A stretch of 64,000 nt of DNA from Tetrahymena thermophila SB210 (taxonomy: Eukaryota > Ciliophora > Oligohymenophorea > Hymenostomatida > Tetrahymenidae): positions 124,001 to 188,000 of the forward strand of contig NW_002476216.1 in NCBI RefSeq assembly GCF_000189635.1. The letters run 5' to 3'. This document shows, in pieces, positions 36,534 through 48,880 of this stretch; the first letter of the stretch is position 1, and each line of letters begins with the position of its first letter. Under the pieces are notes generated by a model, which had not been told where the DNA came from, searched no databases, and saw only the letters and a list, made by a program, of their open reading frames with translations. The translations under genes were made by a program, and so were the position numbers.

Positions 36534-39500
36534 ATGCAAGAAGGAAGAATTGAAATAAAAACTCGCCCTTAAAAAAGCGGGTGGTTAGAATAGTAAGTAA
36601 ATAGTGTATTCAACATATGGCAGACAAAATATTTTGTATTAGATGGAACTGAGCTACTTGTCTTTGACGATGATTAGGTATTTTTAAGACTAAAATGTTA
36701 GCTATAAAAATTTAATTAAACTAATTAATTATTATCTAAATATAAAAAAATACATAGAGAGTTTAGCCAATAGCTTCAGTTAACTTGAACCGATGCATAG
36801 TTGATGGTGTTTGGGAATAAAATGAATTGTTTGTTATCACCATCAGATCACTAGTTCAGGATATGGAGGAACAGTTTATTTAGTTAGTAAAATAAATTTT
36901 TAAATTACAGAATCTTATTTAGATTGTCAAGGAGACCAAATAACCATAAGCTATTTTAATTATCTTTAAAAAGGGATCAGTTTCAATGCAGGAAATTTCA
37001 GAATGGATGGAGACATTAAAGAGTGCAATTGTAGGAAATTTAGTTTTTTGACATTTTAAATTATGTATTTTGTGTTTAAAAATGATTTGTTAAAGAAAGC
37101 TTTTACCTATCTGTTTATTATAAATACAGTTTATATAAAAGCTAAATAAAAATATGTTTTCCAATAATAGATTTTGCTTGAGTACGAAACTCTTTTTAAG
37201 CAACTAGAGATGGAGGAGCAAGTTGATAAATGTATTTAAAACTCTGATGATACTATTTCTGATATAGATTCAGATGATTTCTAGGAGCATCCTGCGAATG
37301 GATTAGATTATGAGAAGCAAATAGGTTTGGGTGATACTCTTCAAGGAACACCAAATGAGCTGTAATTAATTTAATAAGATTTCGAAAAAAAACTCTAAGA
37401 AAATAAAGTAAATAATAAATAAAAAGTTTAATAATATTATTAATTTAGATTATTTATTTTGTAAAAATTATTCGTAATAGAACGCATGGACTTTATTTTA
37501 GGTAGAATCTAATTTAAGAATTTATAGGCAAATGAATAGTAAATAAAATTAAGTTTGCTATAAAATGCAAGGATATTTAGAAAATATTGATTTTTTCTCT
37601 ATGAGCAGCATTTTTTCAGTAATTTTTTAATCTTTTTAGTATTTAATAAGAAATTTTACATAAAAGGATCCTTTGAATGACCATTTTTGGGATTTTTACT
37701 TACAAGAAAAAGAGCTTTTTTTGAAGGTTAAAGAAAATTACTAAATTTATAAAACAAAAGAGCAGTTTTATTCGAATAAAAAAACATATAAATTTGAAAA
37801 TGTTTATCGAGAGATAAGCTGGTTCGATACAAATTAAAAAAATAAAATATTTTATTAATTTAAACAAACAATTTAAGAAAATAATCAAAATAATAAATAA
37901 ACAGAAACCATACAGCTAAAGACTCTGCAAGTAAATGAATAAAAATAAAAATTTAGTTAAATTTATTTTTAAAAATAAAATAGCAAATAATAAAAATAGA
38001 ATATGTAAAGAAAGGGTTCATATAATTTTATGTGTACTTGGCAGTTCCATATAATTTCTTATAAAAATACCCAATATGCGAAACATATCTCATGGAGAGA
38101 TTTGTTAATTTTAGTGTGTTTAAGTTTGAATTCAATGAAGTAAATTTTTTTAACATTTTAGAAATTAAAGATTTTTTGAAAATTTTATAAAAACAATAAT
38201 TAAAAGATATTAGAAAAGGTTTAGCAGAGGTAAAAAAGAATAAATGGAGATGAATCAGATTTTAAAAAGAATATCTACTAACCTATAAAATCCTACTAAG
38301 TAATAGATAAGAATGAAAATGATTCCTTTTCATAATTAAACTCTATAAGAAGTTTGACAAAACTACCACTTAATCTTCAGTATGACGATCCCTCATGGGA
38401 TGAAGAGACTCATTTGAGAATAAAAAAATTAAATGAAGAATAGCTAAATCTATTCAAAAGTTTCAAATAAAAAAATATTTCTTTAAAATTGACAGATAAT
38501 GAGTACATCCAGTTCTTAGTTGCTAGAAAGTTAATAATTAATTATTCCAAAATTTTACTTAAACAAATATTTTTTACATAAAGATTTAACTAGGAAAATG
38601 CTTAAGAAATGCTTGAAAACTGGGTTTAATGGAAGACATAAAATAATTTTGATAGCTTAACCATAGATGATTTCCCACACCTCCATAGATTAAAAGTAAT
38701 TTCTTCTATTCAAACTTTCATAACTCATAAAAATTAAATAAAATTTTTTTAATTCAATATATTTATTTATTTACTCATTTAAAGAAAAACAAAATAAAAT
38801 GAAATTAACTTAAAAAATTAATTAAAATTTTTTCAACTAAGTTTAACATTTTAAATTTATTTAATTTTAATTTTTTAATTATTTTATGTTGGTTGCTAAA
38901 TAAATACTTTTAAAAAGTTTTACATTGCTAAAAACTAATTTATTTTTATTAAAAATTAAAAAATTAACATCAGGCTTTTAGATATATTGGAAAAGATCCA
39001 AAAGGAAGACCTATTGGGTTTGGTGTAAGCAGATATATTTTTCCAGAATAATTGCCGTATTTACAGGATTTATATAAGGTTGTATTATTAATCATAAAAT
39101 AATAAATATAAAAAAAAGGTGTGACTATGATGAATATTGCTTATATTATATGGTTTATCTGAAACATATGAGGAAATTGTAATACTAAAATAACTTTGGA
39201 TAAAGTTTTAAATTTATTAATTTGTAATATTAAATAGAGCTACAGGACACGTTGATCAAATAATAATGATCAATGATGTTGGAGGTTTAATATCAAGTAA
39301 TGTAGATTTAAGCTTAACTAGGAGATAATTAAAGCTTGTATTAGATTTCTTTCCTGAAGGTGTTTTCAAACTAATAGCAGTAAATGTGGATTTTTACTGT
39401 CGTATACTATGGAAAGCCATCAAACCATTCTTAGAAAAGAGTACCTAAGATAAAGTATCAAATTTTAAAATATTCAATACTTTTAAAAAAATATAAACTA

Positions 39501-39891
39501 TTTTTATTAAAAAACAATTAATAGCTTATTCAATATAATTGTATTTTAAATAATTTTTTTCCCCTAAATTATGCAATTTTTAACACTTACTTCTGATATG
39601 AATTTTACAGCAAATATTTTGATTGAAAAATAATTAAGGAAGTTTTATGCTAATTTTTGTGATGTTTTGCATATTTAATAATTTAGATTATTTAAAAGAA
39701 ATATTATGAGCTATTTTTAATATAAAAAATGTTAATTCCACTTATATAAAAAATAATATATTTTTTGTAAATAGATAGTAATTGTTGGTTCAGACCAGGA
39801 GGAAATTCACTCAACTTTACTTTAATACATGGATGATGATTTAATTCCAGCTATATATGGAGGGAAAAATTAAGCTTTTAGCTCATTTTGA
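36534..39891 (+). CDS. PH domain plus CRAL-TRIO (Sec14-like) lipid-binding protein
   Basis: Phosphoinositide and lipid-transfer type protein. Exons 36534-36677, 36758-37030, 37171-37407 and 37640-37930 join in phase 0. The first two form a PH domain: KSGWLEQ...WQTKYFVLDGTELLVFDDD, ELFVITIRSL and the closing Trp helix ISEWMETLKSAI. An acidic linker follows (DDTISDIDSDDFQEH). Near 38030-38130 a segment reads FHIISYKNTQYAKHISWRD, faintly PX-like. The C-terminal part is a CRAL-TRIO unit: N-lobe DNEYIQFLVARKFNQENAQE MLENWVQW, then DPKGRPIGFGVSRYIF, QIIMINDVGGLIS, KLVLDFFPEGVFKLIAVNVD, ILWKAIKPFLEKST, and the closing IPAIYGGKN before TGA at 39889. In-frame TAA/TAG Gln lie inside the Sec14 fold. Expected to bind membrane phosphoinositides through PH and carry a lipid in the Sec14 pocket. 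The exon joins around 38130-38220 are not settled. Confidence 0.88.
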
Positions 39892-40512
39892 ATCAATTTT
39901 CAAACTGAATATTTTGGATTAATTTTAAAAACAAATTTGGATTAAAAATATATATTTAAATGTTTATAGGATTATCAAAAATTAAATTTATAAAAAACAA
40001 ACTTTTTAAGTTAATTTTAAAATATTTGTTCATTTCATAATCAGCTTAAAGAAATATCTTTTAAGCAAGAAACGTAGTTAATTTTTTTTTTTGAAAAGAT
40101 TAGCCGATAAATTATTAATATTTAATGTATGTATGAACAAATGCATTAAAATTTATATGTAAAATATTTCAAAATTAAATTAATGCAAGTTAGATGGTTT
40201 TTTAAATGAATAAAAATATAAATTATATTTGAGAGGACAGTAAATTTCAATAAAAGGAAATTGAATTCAATCAAATTCATAAAGAAACAACCAAGCAAGC
40301 TATCAAGCAAGCAAGTAAGAAAGCAACAAACAATTAAAAATCAAAAAAAAAAGTGTGGATAATTGATTGAATTTACGAATGAAAGAGTTTGAAGAAATAA
40401 GAAAATAAATTGAATAAATAAGAATTAATAAACTTTAAAAGATTTACAAAAATAATATATTGATATTTATTAAGCAAGTAAGATAAATAAATAAATAATA
40501 AATACTAACTAG
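39892..40512. other. Intergenic spacer with AAGC-like repeat in the next gene's leader
   Basis: 621 bases. Around 40288-40335 a purine-rich stretch repeats CAAGCAAG/CTAT/GAAAG-like units. It lies upstream of the start at 40513 and is probably 5' leader or promoter. No frame supported. Confidence 0.5.
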
Positions 40513-41660
40513 ATGAATACTCAATTCAACCCCAATGATGACATCTAAAATAAAAAAAGATATTTGAAGTTGTCGTTTTTGGTCATAGCAGTTATTTCCT
40601 GCTTCACTTGTTATGCAAGAGCTGACTACAATCTCCCTCTCTTCGCCTTTTCCTATCTACTTTGGGATTAAATCAATCCTGTATAATTCAAATTTTAATT
40701 ATATCTATTTATATTGCAACGATCATTAATTAGCTAAGCCCAATAAAATTTGCTTTGAATAAGGCATGAGCAAACAAAATAAGTTGATTGATATAAAATA
40801 AAGGCTTTGTTAAAATATTTTAGCATCCTTTTAATTAAAAGATAAAAAAGGAACTTTTTAACCATAAAATAAGCTAAATTTTAAAAAATATGAATGTTGA
40901 AAGCAAACTGACAGACAGACAAAAATAATTAATTAATTATTTTTATAAAATAAAATAGTGCGATTAAAAGACTAGACTTTTGTACTTATTCATATTCACT
41001 TGGATCTTTGACTTCGTCTGGCTTATTTACTGGGGTTCCTTCTGGGATAGCGATAAACTTGAACAAAGTTGGGCTAAGGGAGTTTAATCATTTGTTTTAA
41101 TCTTGAGCATTATTAATTTTATTATCAAGGTAATTACTCACAAAACAACTCTCTCTTTTTTTTCATATAAATTAGGATATTTTCAAATAAACAAAACAAA
41201 ATTAGCGAAAGCAAATAAAAATCTTTGTATTTTTTTTCCTGAAAAATGAATACTACGTCAAATACTTTATTTCTATTCTAACAGCATCCTATTTCACCAA
41301 GAAACATTTTACTATGCAAAATTTTTGAAATACTTACAAAATTGTTTTAATATTTGTGAGAAATATAATTAATTCTCTATTTATTATTTCATTTCAAAAA
41401 TTCTGAAAATTTTAAATTGAAAATATTTAAAATAAAATTAGCTTGGTGTTATCGTATTCTGCTGGGTTGTTGAACAAAAATGCAAAGAAGCTCTTAAGCC
41501 AGATATCTTCATTAAAAATATTCAAGAAATGTTTAAAGTTGAAGCTGAACGCGTAATTAATTATAACAAAATTTAATTTAATTTATCTAACAAATAAATC
41601 TCTTAATAAAAAAGTTACACTAAGAATCTAAGCACTGAAATTTTTTTCATTAATTTTTGA
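40513..41660 (+). CDS. Small four-helix membrane protein (AGTRAP-like topology)
   Basis: 181 aa from three exons, 40513-40680, 40971-41129 and 41442-41660, all phase 0, GT-AG. A polar N-terminus (MNTQFNPNDDIQNKKR) is followed by four hydrophobic stretches: LSFLVIAVISCFTCYA, YNLPLFAFSYLLWD, LYLFIFTWIFDFVWLIYWGS and SFVLILSIINFIIKLGVIVF. The cytoplasmic end is charged (EQKCKEALKPDIFIKNIQEM). Codon choice is unusually rich in C-ending codons in the first exons, as in well-expressed ciliate genes. Length, helix spacing and the ILS-II-IK-LG segment recall the angiotensin II receptor-associated protein family, but I cannot confirm this by eye. The last 25 codons after the motif RVINYNK are low complexity; the real stop could follow an unseen intron. 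Confidence 0.75.
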
Positions 41661-42250
41661 ATTTGCTGTTAAGAAGTTATAACGAAACCTAAATAAATCA
41701 ACAGTTTTGTGTTAATAAATTGATTATTCGTTTACCATTTACTTTATAAGTTGTAAATTATGTTCTCTTGTATGATATCTTTTTTTAGATTGACTTGCAA
41801 TTTATTCTTGAAATATTAATTTTTATTTATTGTTATTATCATTTTTAATTTTCATTTTTAAAATTATTATTTTTAAAACTTAATTTTTTATATTACATAA
41901 ATTCTCTTGAAAGTCCTAATAAAATAAAATTAATTTCTAAAATAGTACTTTAAAAATATTTAAATTTTGTAAAAATCAGCCTTAATATAATAGGTCTTAA
42001 TATATGAATATTTAGAGTATTTTGATTCAATTATCAAAAAATAAAATATCACAAAACATAAAAATATTCTTTTTAATAATGGCTACATATTTGAGAAAGA
42101 TTTAAACCAAAAAAAAAAAATAAGTAAATACATAAATATTTAAACAAAAATTAAAATAAATACTTCTTGATTTATATACTATTAATAAGATTTTAGAATT
42201 AATTAATTAAATTAATTGTTGGTTTAAATTAAAATAATATGTTACTAAAA
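41661..42250. other. Convergent intergenic region, nothing recognised
   Basis: 590 bases between convergent genes, so two 3' UTRs should meet here. A+T rich with a 12-A run near 42109-42120. No other feature. Confidence 0.5.
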
Positions 42251-45135
42251 TCAACAAAACAGACATTAGAATTTAAGATTACCAAATTGCTTGTTTTGAG
42301 TTTCAAAAGTGACCTTTTTATAGTAACAAATATTACAGTAGAAATGGATACATTGATTTTTTCTTAGCAGACTATCATCAAAACTATTAAGTTGCACATT
42401 TTCAAAACTATTCAGACAGATAGAACATACATTTTCAATACATTTGCAGAGCTACTTTGAAACTTTCAGTTAGGTTCCACAATATCCACATACACATTGA
42501 CAAATTTTATTTCCTACTTCAGTTTATTTACAATTCATACAGTAGGAATAGTTGCATTTTGGACACATTATTGTATTTTCACAGATTTTGCATTAATTTC
42601 CACACTTTTCACAGTAGCATCTACATTAAGGAACTTAGCCTTAATGTACCAAGCAAGTAACTATTTTTTTTAATTCAAAGAATAAAATATTAATTATTAT
42701 TAACAAAAATATTAGATAAAGTTAATTACCTTTTTAGCAGGAAGAGCACTTAAAATAGTCTGGTTTTTAAGTAGAACTTATGATATCTTATTTTTTACAA
42801 TAAGAGCATACAACTTCAAATTTTTACTCATTTTTTCCTTAAAGATGCTAAGAGCTCATCATTTAGTGTTAGAAATGAAATTCTTCTATTTCATCAACAT
42901 TTATTATTGATTTACATCCAGTTTCAAAGCATCTAATTTAATCGCTTTCAAATTACTTAGTACAAAGGCATTTATAACAAAAACTATGCTGGCAGCTTTT
43001 AACATAAAATAACTCATTTTTCTTAAACTTAGATCTACACATTAAACACTTAGGAACATCTGAGATATTTTAATTATATTTGTTTGAATCTATTGACTAG
43101 CTGATCGGTAATTAATAATTATTTTGGGGATTTTCTTGTTTATTCTTACTTTAGTTGATTATAAAATGGCTAATTGATTAAATTGGTATCAAATTTGAGC
43201 AGTATTATCCAATACACTTAAAATCTTTTTTATAAATACTTTGAAGTTCACACAGACATTAAATGCAGTATCCATGGTTGCATGGAGTAATAAACATACT
43301 TGATAATGTATTTAATTTGCTGCATTTAACACAAGATTTTAATGGAGATGCCTATTAACCAGGTAGGATTCTTTGACTGTTTTGCTAATTATCTTGAAAA
43401 TTTATAGATTGAGACAATTAATCCTTATTTGGATTATTTCCTTTATTTTATTTGCTAGGCGATTCAGAATATCTATTTTTATTTTGATTTAAGAAATTGA
43501 CTATACTCTCAATCTAGATTATTGTATAACATAATTTACACTTTATTGATGTGTTACCTTGCTTATAACTATTATATTATTAATAAATACAATCATAACA
43601 AAATAAATGTCTGCATTAAGTAAGGAATAATGATTCCACAGGTTAAATTTTATTGCACTCCAAACATTTTTTTTGACTAGATTCTTATTTACTTTATATA
43701 AAGTCTTTAATCATATTTATATCGAGCGATTAAAAGCATTCATCACACTTAAGAGCATATTAATATGTATATTTTAAACTTTCTAAGTATTTTTTTTAAA
43801 TGCAATCAAAGCATAGTGGGTGTGCACAATTACCATAATAAAAAGTATCTTTATTAACTTAATTATTGCATTTGACACATTTAATAATTGGCTAATTTTA
43901 CACTTGATCTTTTTGTTTAACTTCTTACTGTTATTGTTATTATTGTTAATATTGTTATTATTATAACTATTGCTATTATTATTGTTACTACTACTACTAC
44001 TTAAGCTCTTATTGTTTTTTATATAGCAATAGTTATTTTGAATAATTTTGTAAGAATTGATTAACTAATTCGGGAGCCATCTAACTATTACAAGTGTTTT
44101 AAAGGCAAAATTTTTAATTATTTTTTTAACTTAAGCAATTAAAACAATAATAATGGCCTTGTTTACATTATTAATTTTTGAATAGAAGAATTATATCTAA
44201 TGCTTTTTTACATTTGTCACATAATTTCATATTTTCAAATTATTATGAGGGTTAGAAGCTAGATTCTCCTAAAATTTTATAAAGAATGTTTAATTTTAGA
44301 ATATTACAAATAAAATATATATAATCAATAAGTTATTAGAAAAGAAATATTTACTCTTATTATCTTATAATGATATTATTGTTCTGTTGATGCTGCTAGT
44401 ATTGCTGTTATAATTTGCTTACTAACTGCTTTGTTGTCTAACCTTCATATCTGTGACATTAATAAATCCATCTCCTATTCCTTCCATATTATTAACTTAT
44501 GTTTTATTTCTAATACAAACTATTAAGCTTTTTGGTAGAGAGTAAATAGTTATATCTGTATCTCTTTTTACAGATTTAAATTATTGATAATAGAATTATT
44601 TTAAAGAGGTGTTATATTTAATTAAAACTATTTTAGATTAAAGAATCTCTGTTAAATACTAAATTACTTCAGGCTAAATGTAATTTTGAGAATTATTTGT
44701 AAGTTATTATTAAGATAATTAAGAATATTGCTTCAATTTCTAATTTTGGTTTATTTATTCTATTAAAATTTACTCGCATATTTTCTAAAAGGATGCATCT
44801 TTAATTTTTTGGTTTAACATGTTTAAATCACTTTTATCGATTATGTCTTTAACATAAAAAAAAAATTATTATTATGCAGACTAAGACACACTTCTGGTAA
44901 CAACTTTGTTATTCATCTAATTCCTTCTTAATTACTCAACAAAATTAAGAATATCTACTTTTTAAGCGTATATGCTTTACTCAATTATGCCAATTAATAT
45001 GCCTCCTAATTGCCATTCAAACTCTCTAAAATGACTATACTTTGTTTAAATATATCGTTTACTTTCTTCCGAAAGATTTTAACACTTCTATAGTGTTGCA
45101 ATGAAAACATCATTATTCATAGGCTATCCACTCAT
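42251..45135 (-). CDS. Protein with multiple RING-like zinc modules and a polyQ tract (909 aa)
   Basis: Three exons chain in phase (45135-44355, 44268-42730, 42660-42251; 2730 nt). About 260 helical residues (MSGQPMNNDVFIATLQKCQN...) precede the zinc region. Then at least six Cys/His clusters follow: CDKCKKALD...CKQGHYYCFNC; CVKCNNQ...CAHPLCFDC...KCDEC; CLECNKI...CRHLFCYDC...KCKLC; CVKCSKL...CNHGYCIQC...CIGQYC; CLMCRSK...CQHSFCYKC...CFETGC; CSYCKKQ...CSSC. The last exon is crowded with Cys pairs (CRCYCEKCGNQCKICENT, MCPKCNYSYCMNC) and ends with a full RING order, CSICLNSF...CIHFYCNIC...CLFC. Spacing C-x2-C-x(10-12)-C-x-H-x3-C-x2-C matches RING or RBR-type E3 ligases. E3 function is inferred; the number of modules is unusual. 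A plus-strand frame at 42457-42660 is antisense and rejected. Confidence 0.85.
43925..43999 (-). repeat. polyQ tract written in mixed Gln codons
   Basis: Twenty-three Gln codons in the pattern Q11-L-Q4-Y-Q8, built from TAG, TAA, CAA and CAG. It lies between the first and second zinc modules of the RING-array protein. The DNA is a TAG run followed by mixed AAT/ACA-type triplets, so slippage could expand it. Confidence 0.85.
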
Positions 45136-46297
45136 TTTTAATACCTTATTTTTGTGTATTTATGAATAAAAATATCTTTGACTATTTTTTTGATGTTATT
45201 CTATTCAAAATTTATAAAGCAAACTATTTTTTATTATTCTTCGCTTAAAGCAGTCTTATCAAATAAAAAATTTTTTCTTATATAAAAACACTTATTTCTT
45301 TCTTCTATATAATTTAATAAATTCTTTTGATCAAATAAAAATATCAGCAATTTACTAATATACTAATATATTATTTATTGATTATTTTAACTATATCAAC
45401 AATTTTATTGTCATAAAGTTCCCTAATCTTTCTATTCACATCTAAATAAAAATAATTTTATTTGTAAATAATTAAATTTTTATTAAAAGAAATTTATAGT
45501 TAACAAAATACTACTTCAAAGATAAGTTTTATTTATTTGTCCATTTTAATTTTTTATTTACTAAAAATTTTTGATTTTTTTTTAAAACGTATTTGAGGCC
45601 TCCACTAACTAACTAACTAACTTAAAGAGACATATATTTTTATAATTATTTAAATTGATTTAAATGAGATTTTAATGCCTCTCTAATAATTTGTTTTTAT
45701 TAATAAAATTTTTATATTATCTAAAAATCTATTTTTATTTCTTAAAAATTTCTATAATTTTTATTCATTTGATCGAAAATGAGAAATTGGGTATTTTTTT
45801 TTGTGAAAAAATAAATTGAATACATTTTTTTTCTTAGGTTATTTTAAGTTTTAAATTGTTTTTATTTGTTTTACTTAAAATATTTTTAATATCATTCAAA
45901 TAAATATTAGACTTGATTAAACTCAATAAATAATAAATTTTCTTTTTAAAAGTGATATTTATTGTATTTATTAAAAAATTTAATTGAATTTACTGGTTTT
46001 TATTTAATTCAACTATCCTAACTTTATAAAATGATTTTTAAATATGAAAGTGATTTATAAATTTATTTAAGAAAAGTAGAATATTTATGTAGAATATATT
46101 CTATAAAATGGCATTAAATATAGCTTTCTAAATCAAAGAGATGGAAATATTATCAAATTATCAAATAAAATTAAAAGATATAAAAAGAATCAAATAGTTT
46201 TGTAAGAATCAATTATTTTTTTAAGATTTTAACAATTATTGATATTTTTTGATAGAAGTAAGAATATTTAGCAAATAATTTAATTTATTATAAGAAA
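45136..46297. other. Divergent spacer upstream of UTP23 and the RING-array gene
   Basis: 1.16 kb, A+T rich, with four CTAA units at about 45606-45623. A short frame starting MALNIAFQIKEMEILS at 46108 precedes UTP23 but ends within 45 codons. It may be leader or chance. Promoters of both neighbours must lie here. Confidence 0.5.
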
Positions 46298-47378
46298 ATG
46301 AAATTCAAAAAAATTAAATAGTTAAGAAAGTGGATTAATTTTTATAGGATCAACTACGATTTCCATTTCCCTTATAAGCTTTTAGTAGACGGAACATTTT
46401 TAAAGGCATGTTATGATAGAAAATTTGAATTTAAGGAAAAACTTACAAAACTGATGCATGGATAATGTTGGGTTTAAATTACCACATGCGTTTTAAATGA
46501 GCTTAGATCTATTCGTAAATAATTTATTTATATAAAAGAATCTTTATAAAAATAGATTTAAATACTAAAAAGAAATAGATTATTTTATATTAGATATTTA
46601 ATTTTATATAAAATTATTAATTTTTCTTTAAATTTTATAATGGATAGCTTAATTGAAAGATTTATTTGATTTTGGAATGACTTTACCAAAGTTGAGATGC
46701 AATCATATTGATGGATTAACTCCTACTGAGTGTTTCAAAGATTTAGTATAAAAAAATAATGCAGAAAGATACTGGGTTATGACATAAGACGAAGAATTAA
46801 GAGAGTACTTCAATTAATTTTACCCTATTCCTCTCTTTTGGATAAGCAAAGACCTTAAATTTACAATTGAAGAGCCAAATAAAAAGTGTTAAAAAGAAAT
46901 AGAAAAGGTATATTTTTAAGTATGTTAGTAAATAATGGTATTTATCTCTTTATTTTTTTATAGAAAAAACATAATAAATATCTACCTTCAGATAAAGAAT
47001 TAGCTGTTATAAAGTAAGTATAAAAAGAGCAAAAGGAGGAAGAATTAAAGAAATACTTTTAAAAAATTGATAAAATAAAAAATGAAATGAATATAAGAGT
47101 GAAAAAGCCAGCTAAAGGTCCTAATCCCTTATCTGTCTAAAAGAAAAAAGACAAAATAATCCAAAGAAATAGTAAATATTTTTATTTAAATTTTAATTTC
47201 TTCTTTCTTTTTAAAATATTATTTATTTTATTTTAATTTTTTGAGAAAACTAATTAAAATATTTTTTAACTTTTTAGAAGACTAAACCAAAACTAGAAAT
47301 AGAAAAACTAAAAAGATTAGAAAAAGAGTAAATCATTTAAGAACTAAAAAATCAGTAAAAAATAATGAAACAAACTGA
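46298..47378 (+). CDS. UTP23: UTP23, small-subunit processome PIN-domain protein
   Basis: rRNA-processing factor of the Fcf1/Utp23 PIN family, acting in the nucleolus in early 18S maturation and snR30 release. Four exons, 46298-46514, 46648-46907, 46964-47171 and 47278-47378, give 261 aa, close to yeast and human length. Signatures: FYRINYDFHFPYKLLVDGTF near the N-terminus, KLTKLMHGQCWVQITTCVLN, then LRCNHIDGLTPTECFKDLV (the Cys/His zinc cluster), ERYWVMTQDEELREYF, IPLFWISKDLKFTIEEPN and the diagnostic AKGPNPLSVQKKKDK. The C-terminus is basic (KKIRKRVNHLRTKK), as in the family. Utp23 PIN domains are typically catalytically degraded; here the TQDEEL acid pair is retained, so the active-site state deserves an alignment. 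The last exon could also be read in a second frame ending at 47382, but splice phase favours 47378. Confidence 0.92.
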
Positions 47379-47581
47379 GTGAACTTTAAATGTTTTTTGA
47401 AATATTTCTAAATAAAAAATTTTAATATGTATTATTTGTATATATATAATTACGAATATTTACTTTATCAATTAAAATAACAACAACTGTATCAAATTAA
47501 TAAATATTTTAATTCATAATCATTTGGTTAAAGTTTATTTTTTTCTTTTAATTTACAAAATATGTTTTTTATTTCAAATAT

Positions 47582-48880
47582 TCAATTGATAAATTATTTT
47601 TCAACTTTTTAAACTATTCCTACAGCTGTAGTTTAATCAGAATCCTTTAATATGAATCTACCTAGAGGTGGATATTAGCTGTATTCTTCGATGCATAATG
47701 GTTGAAGAGGTTCAATTTCAGCTAATGCAGAACCTCCTTTTGAGACTGATATTGGGTTTTCTTCTAGAATAATGCCTGTTCTGTTATCAATTTTGTGTAT
47801 AATTCTTTTAATTCTACATTCTACTTATGTATAATGAATAAAAAGCTATGAAATTTAACCTACTTCTATCTATTTAGAGCTTTCGAGTAAAACTATTTAA
47901 GCTAAAAAAGATATTGCCTTCATCGCTGGATCTCTTTCAGCATCAGAAGCAACATTTCCTGTCTGAATCTCTGAAGTCTCAATTCCTTTAATGCTGAAAC
48001 CCATATTATCACCTGGAATAGCTTCTTCCATTGGATGATGCATCATCTCAAACTAAGAACATTCTGCTAATAAGCCACTTGGAGAAAATCTTATCATCAT
48101 TCCAGGCTTTAGAATACCTGTTTCAACCCTACCAACTGGAACTGTTCCTACTCCTCCAATCTTATAGATATCTTTAATTGGCATTCTCAAAGGTTTTTGT
48201 TTCAAATCATTAATATTATTCATAAAAAATAAAGCTTATAAAAGTGTTTATCCTTCATACCAAAGAATATTTTCTGATTTTTCTACTAAATTATCGCCTT
48301 TAACACCAGAAACTGGAATATAAAAAATACTTTCAGGATTAAATTTTATTTCATGCAAATAATTGTCAATTTAGTTTTTCATCAAAGTGAACTCATTTTC
48401 AGAAAAATTCACTATTTCTATTTTGTTAAGAGCCACTATAATCTACTTTACTCCAAGACTTTGTGCCAATATCAATTATTGCTTTATTTACTCAAATTGG
48501 AAATCATATTCATCTCTTTCTTGTTAAAGGGCTGCAACTATCAGCACTACATGAGCTTTAGATTAACCTGATATGATATTTTTAACAAAGTTTTTATGAC
48601 CAATAATATCAACTATTTCATAGTTATGGTTGTTCATTTCAAAGCATATATGTTTTTCTTCCTATTCACTGTTTCTCTCCAATTCAAATTGCAAATTTTT
48701 TAGTGGAATTGTAAAGTCTATATCCTTCTCTTCTGTAATCTAAGATGTAGTATTAAAATACTATAGCAATTGAGGACACTCTTTGCTTAACTTATAGAGA
48801 AAGTGACCAACTGTAGTTGATCTTCCTGAATTTGTGGATCCAAGAACAATTATATTGATTATTTCTTTTTTCTTAAACAT
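47582..48880 (-). CDS. Divergent eEF1A-like translation-factor paralogue with altered GTPase motifs
   Basis: Intronless, 432 aa, and aligns by eye along the whole length of eEF1A. Domain [21 protein letters not shown] stands where eEF1A has GHVDSGKST, so the P-loop lysine is arginine. The DxPGH box is DIIGH, and NKxD is NKIE. Domain II is well kept ([20 protein letters not shown]), as are [12 protein letters not shown] and domain III ending [20 protein letters not shown]. eEF1A brings aminoacyl-tRNA to the ribosome; this copy, with three changed nucleotide motifs, is probably not a normal elongation factor. It could bind nucleotide weakly or act structurally. No frameshift, and TGA is clean, so it is not a pseudogene. 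A plus-strand frame at 48353-48571 is antisense. Confidence 0.9.

Noticed and set aside
37700-37888. Minus-strand 62-codon hydrophobic frame
   Set aside because: Antisense to an exon of the PH/CRAL-TRIO gene.
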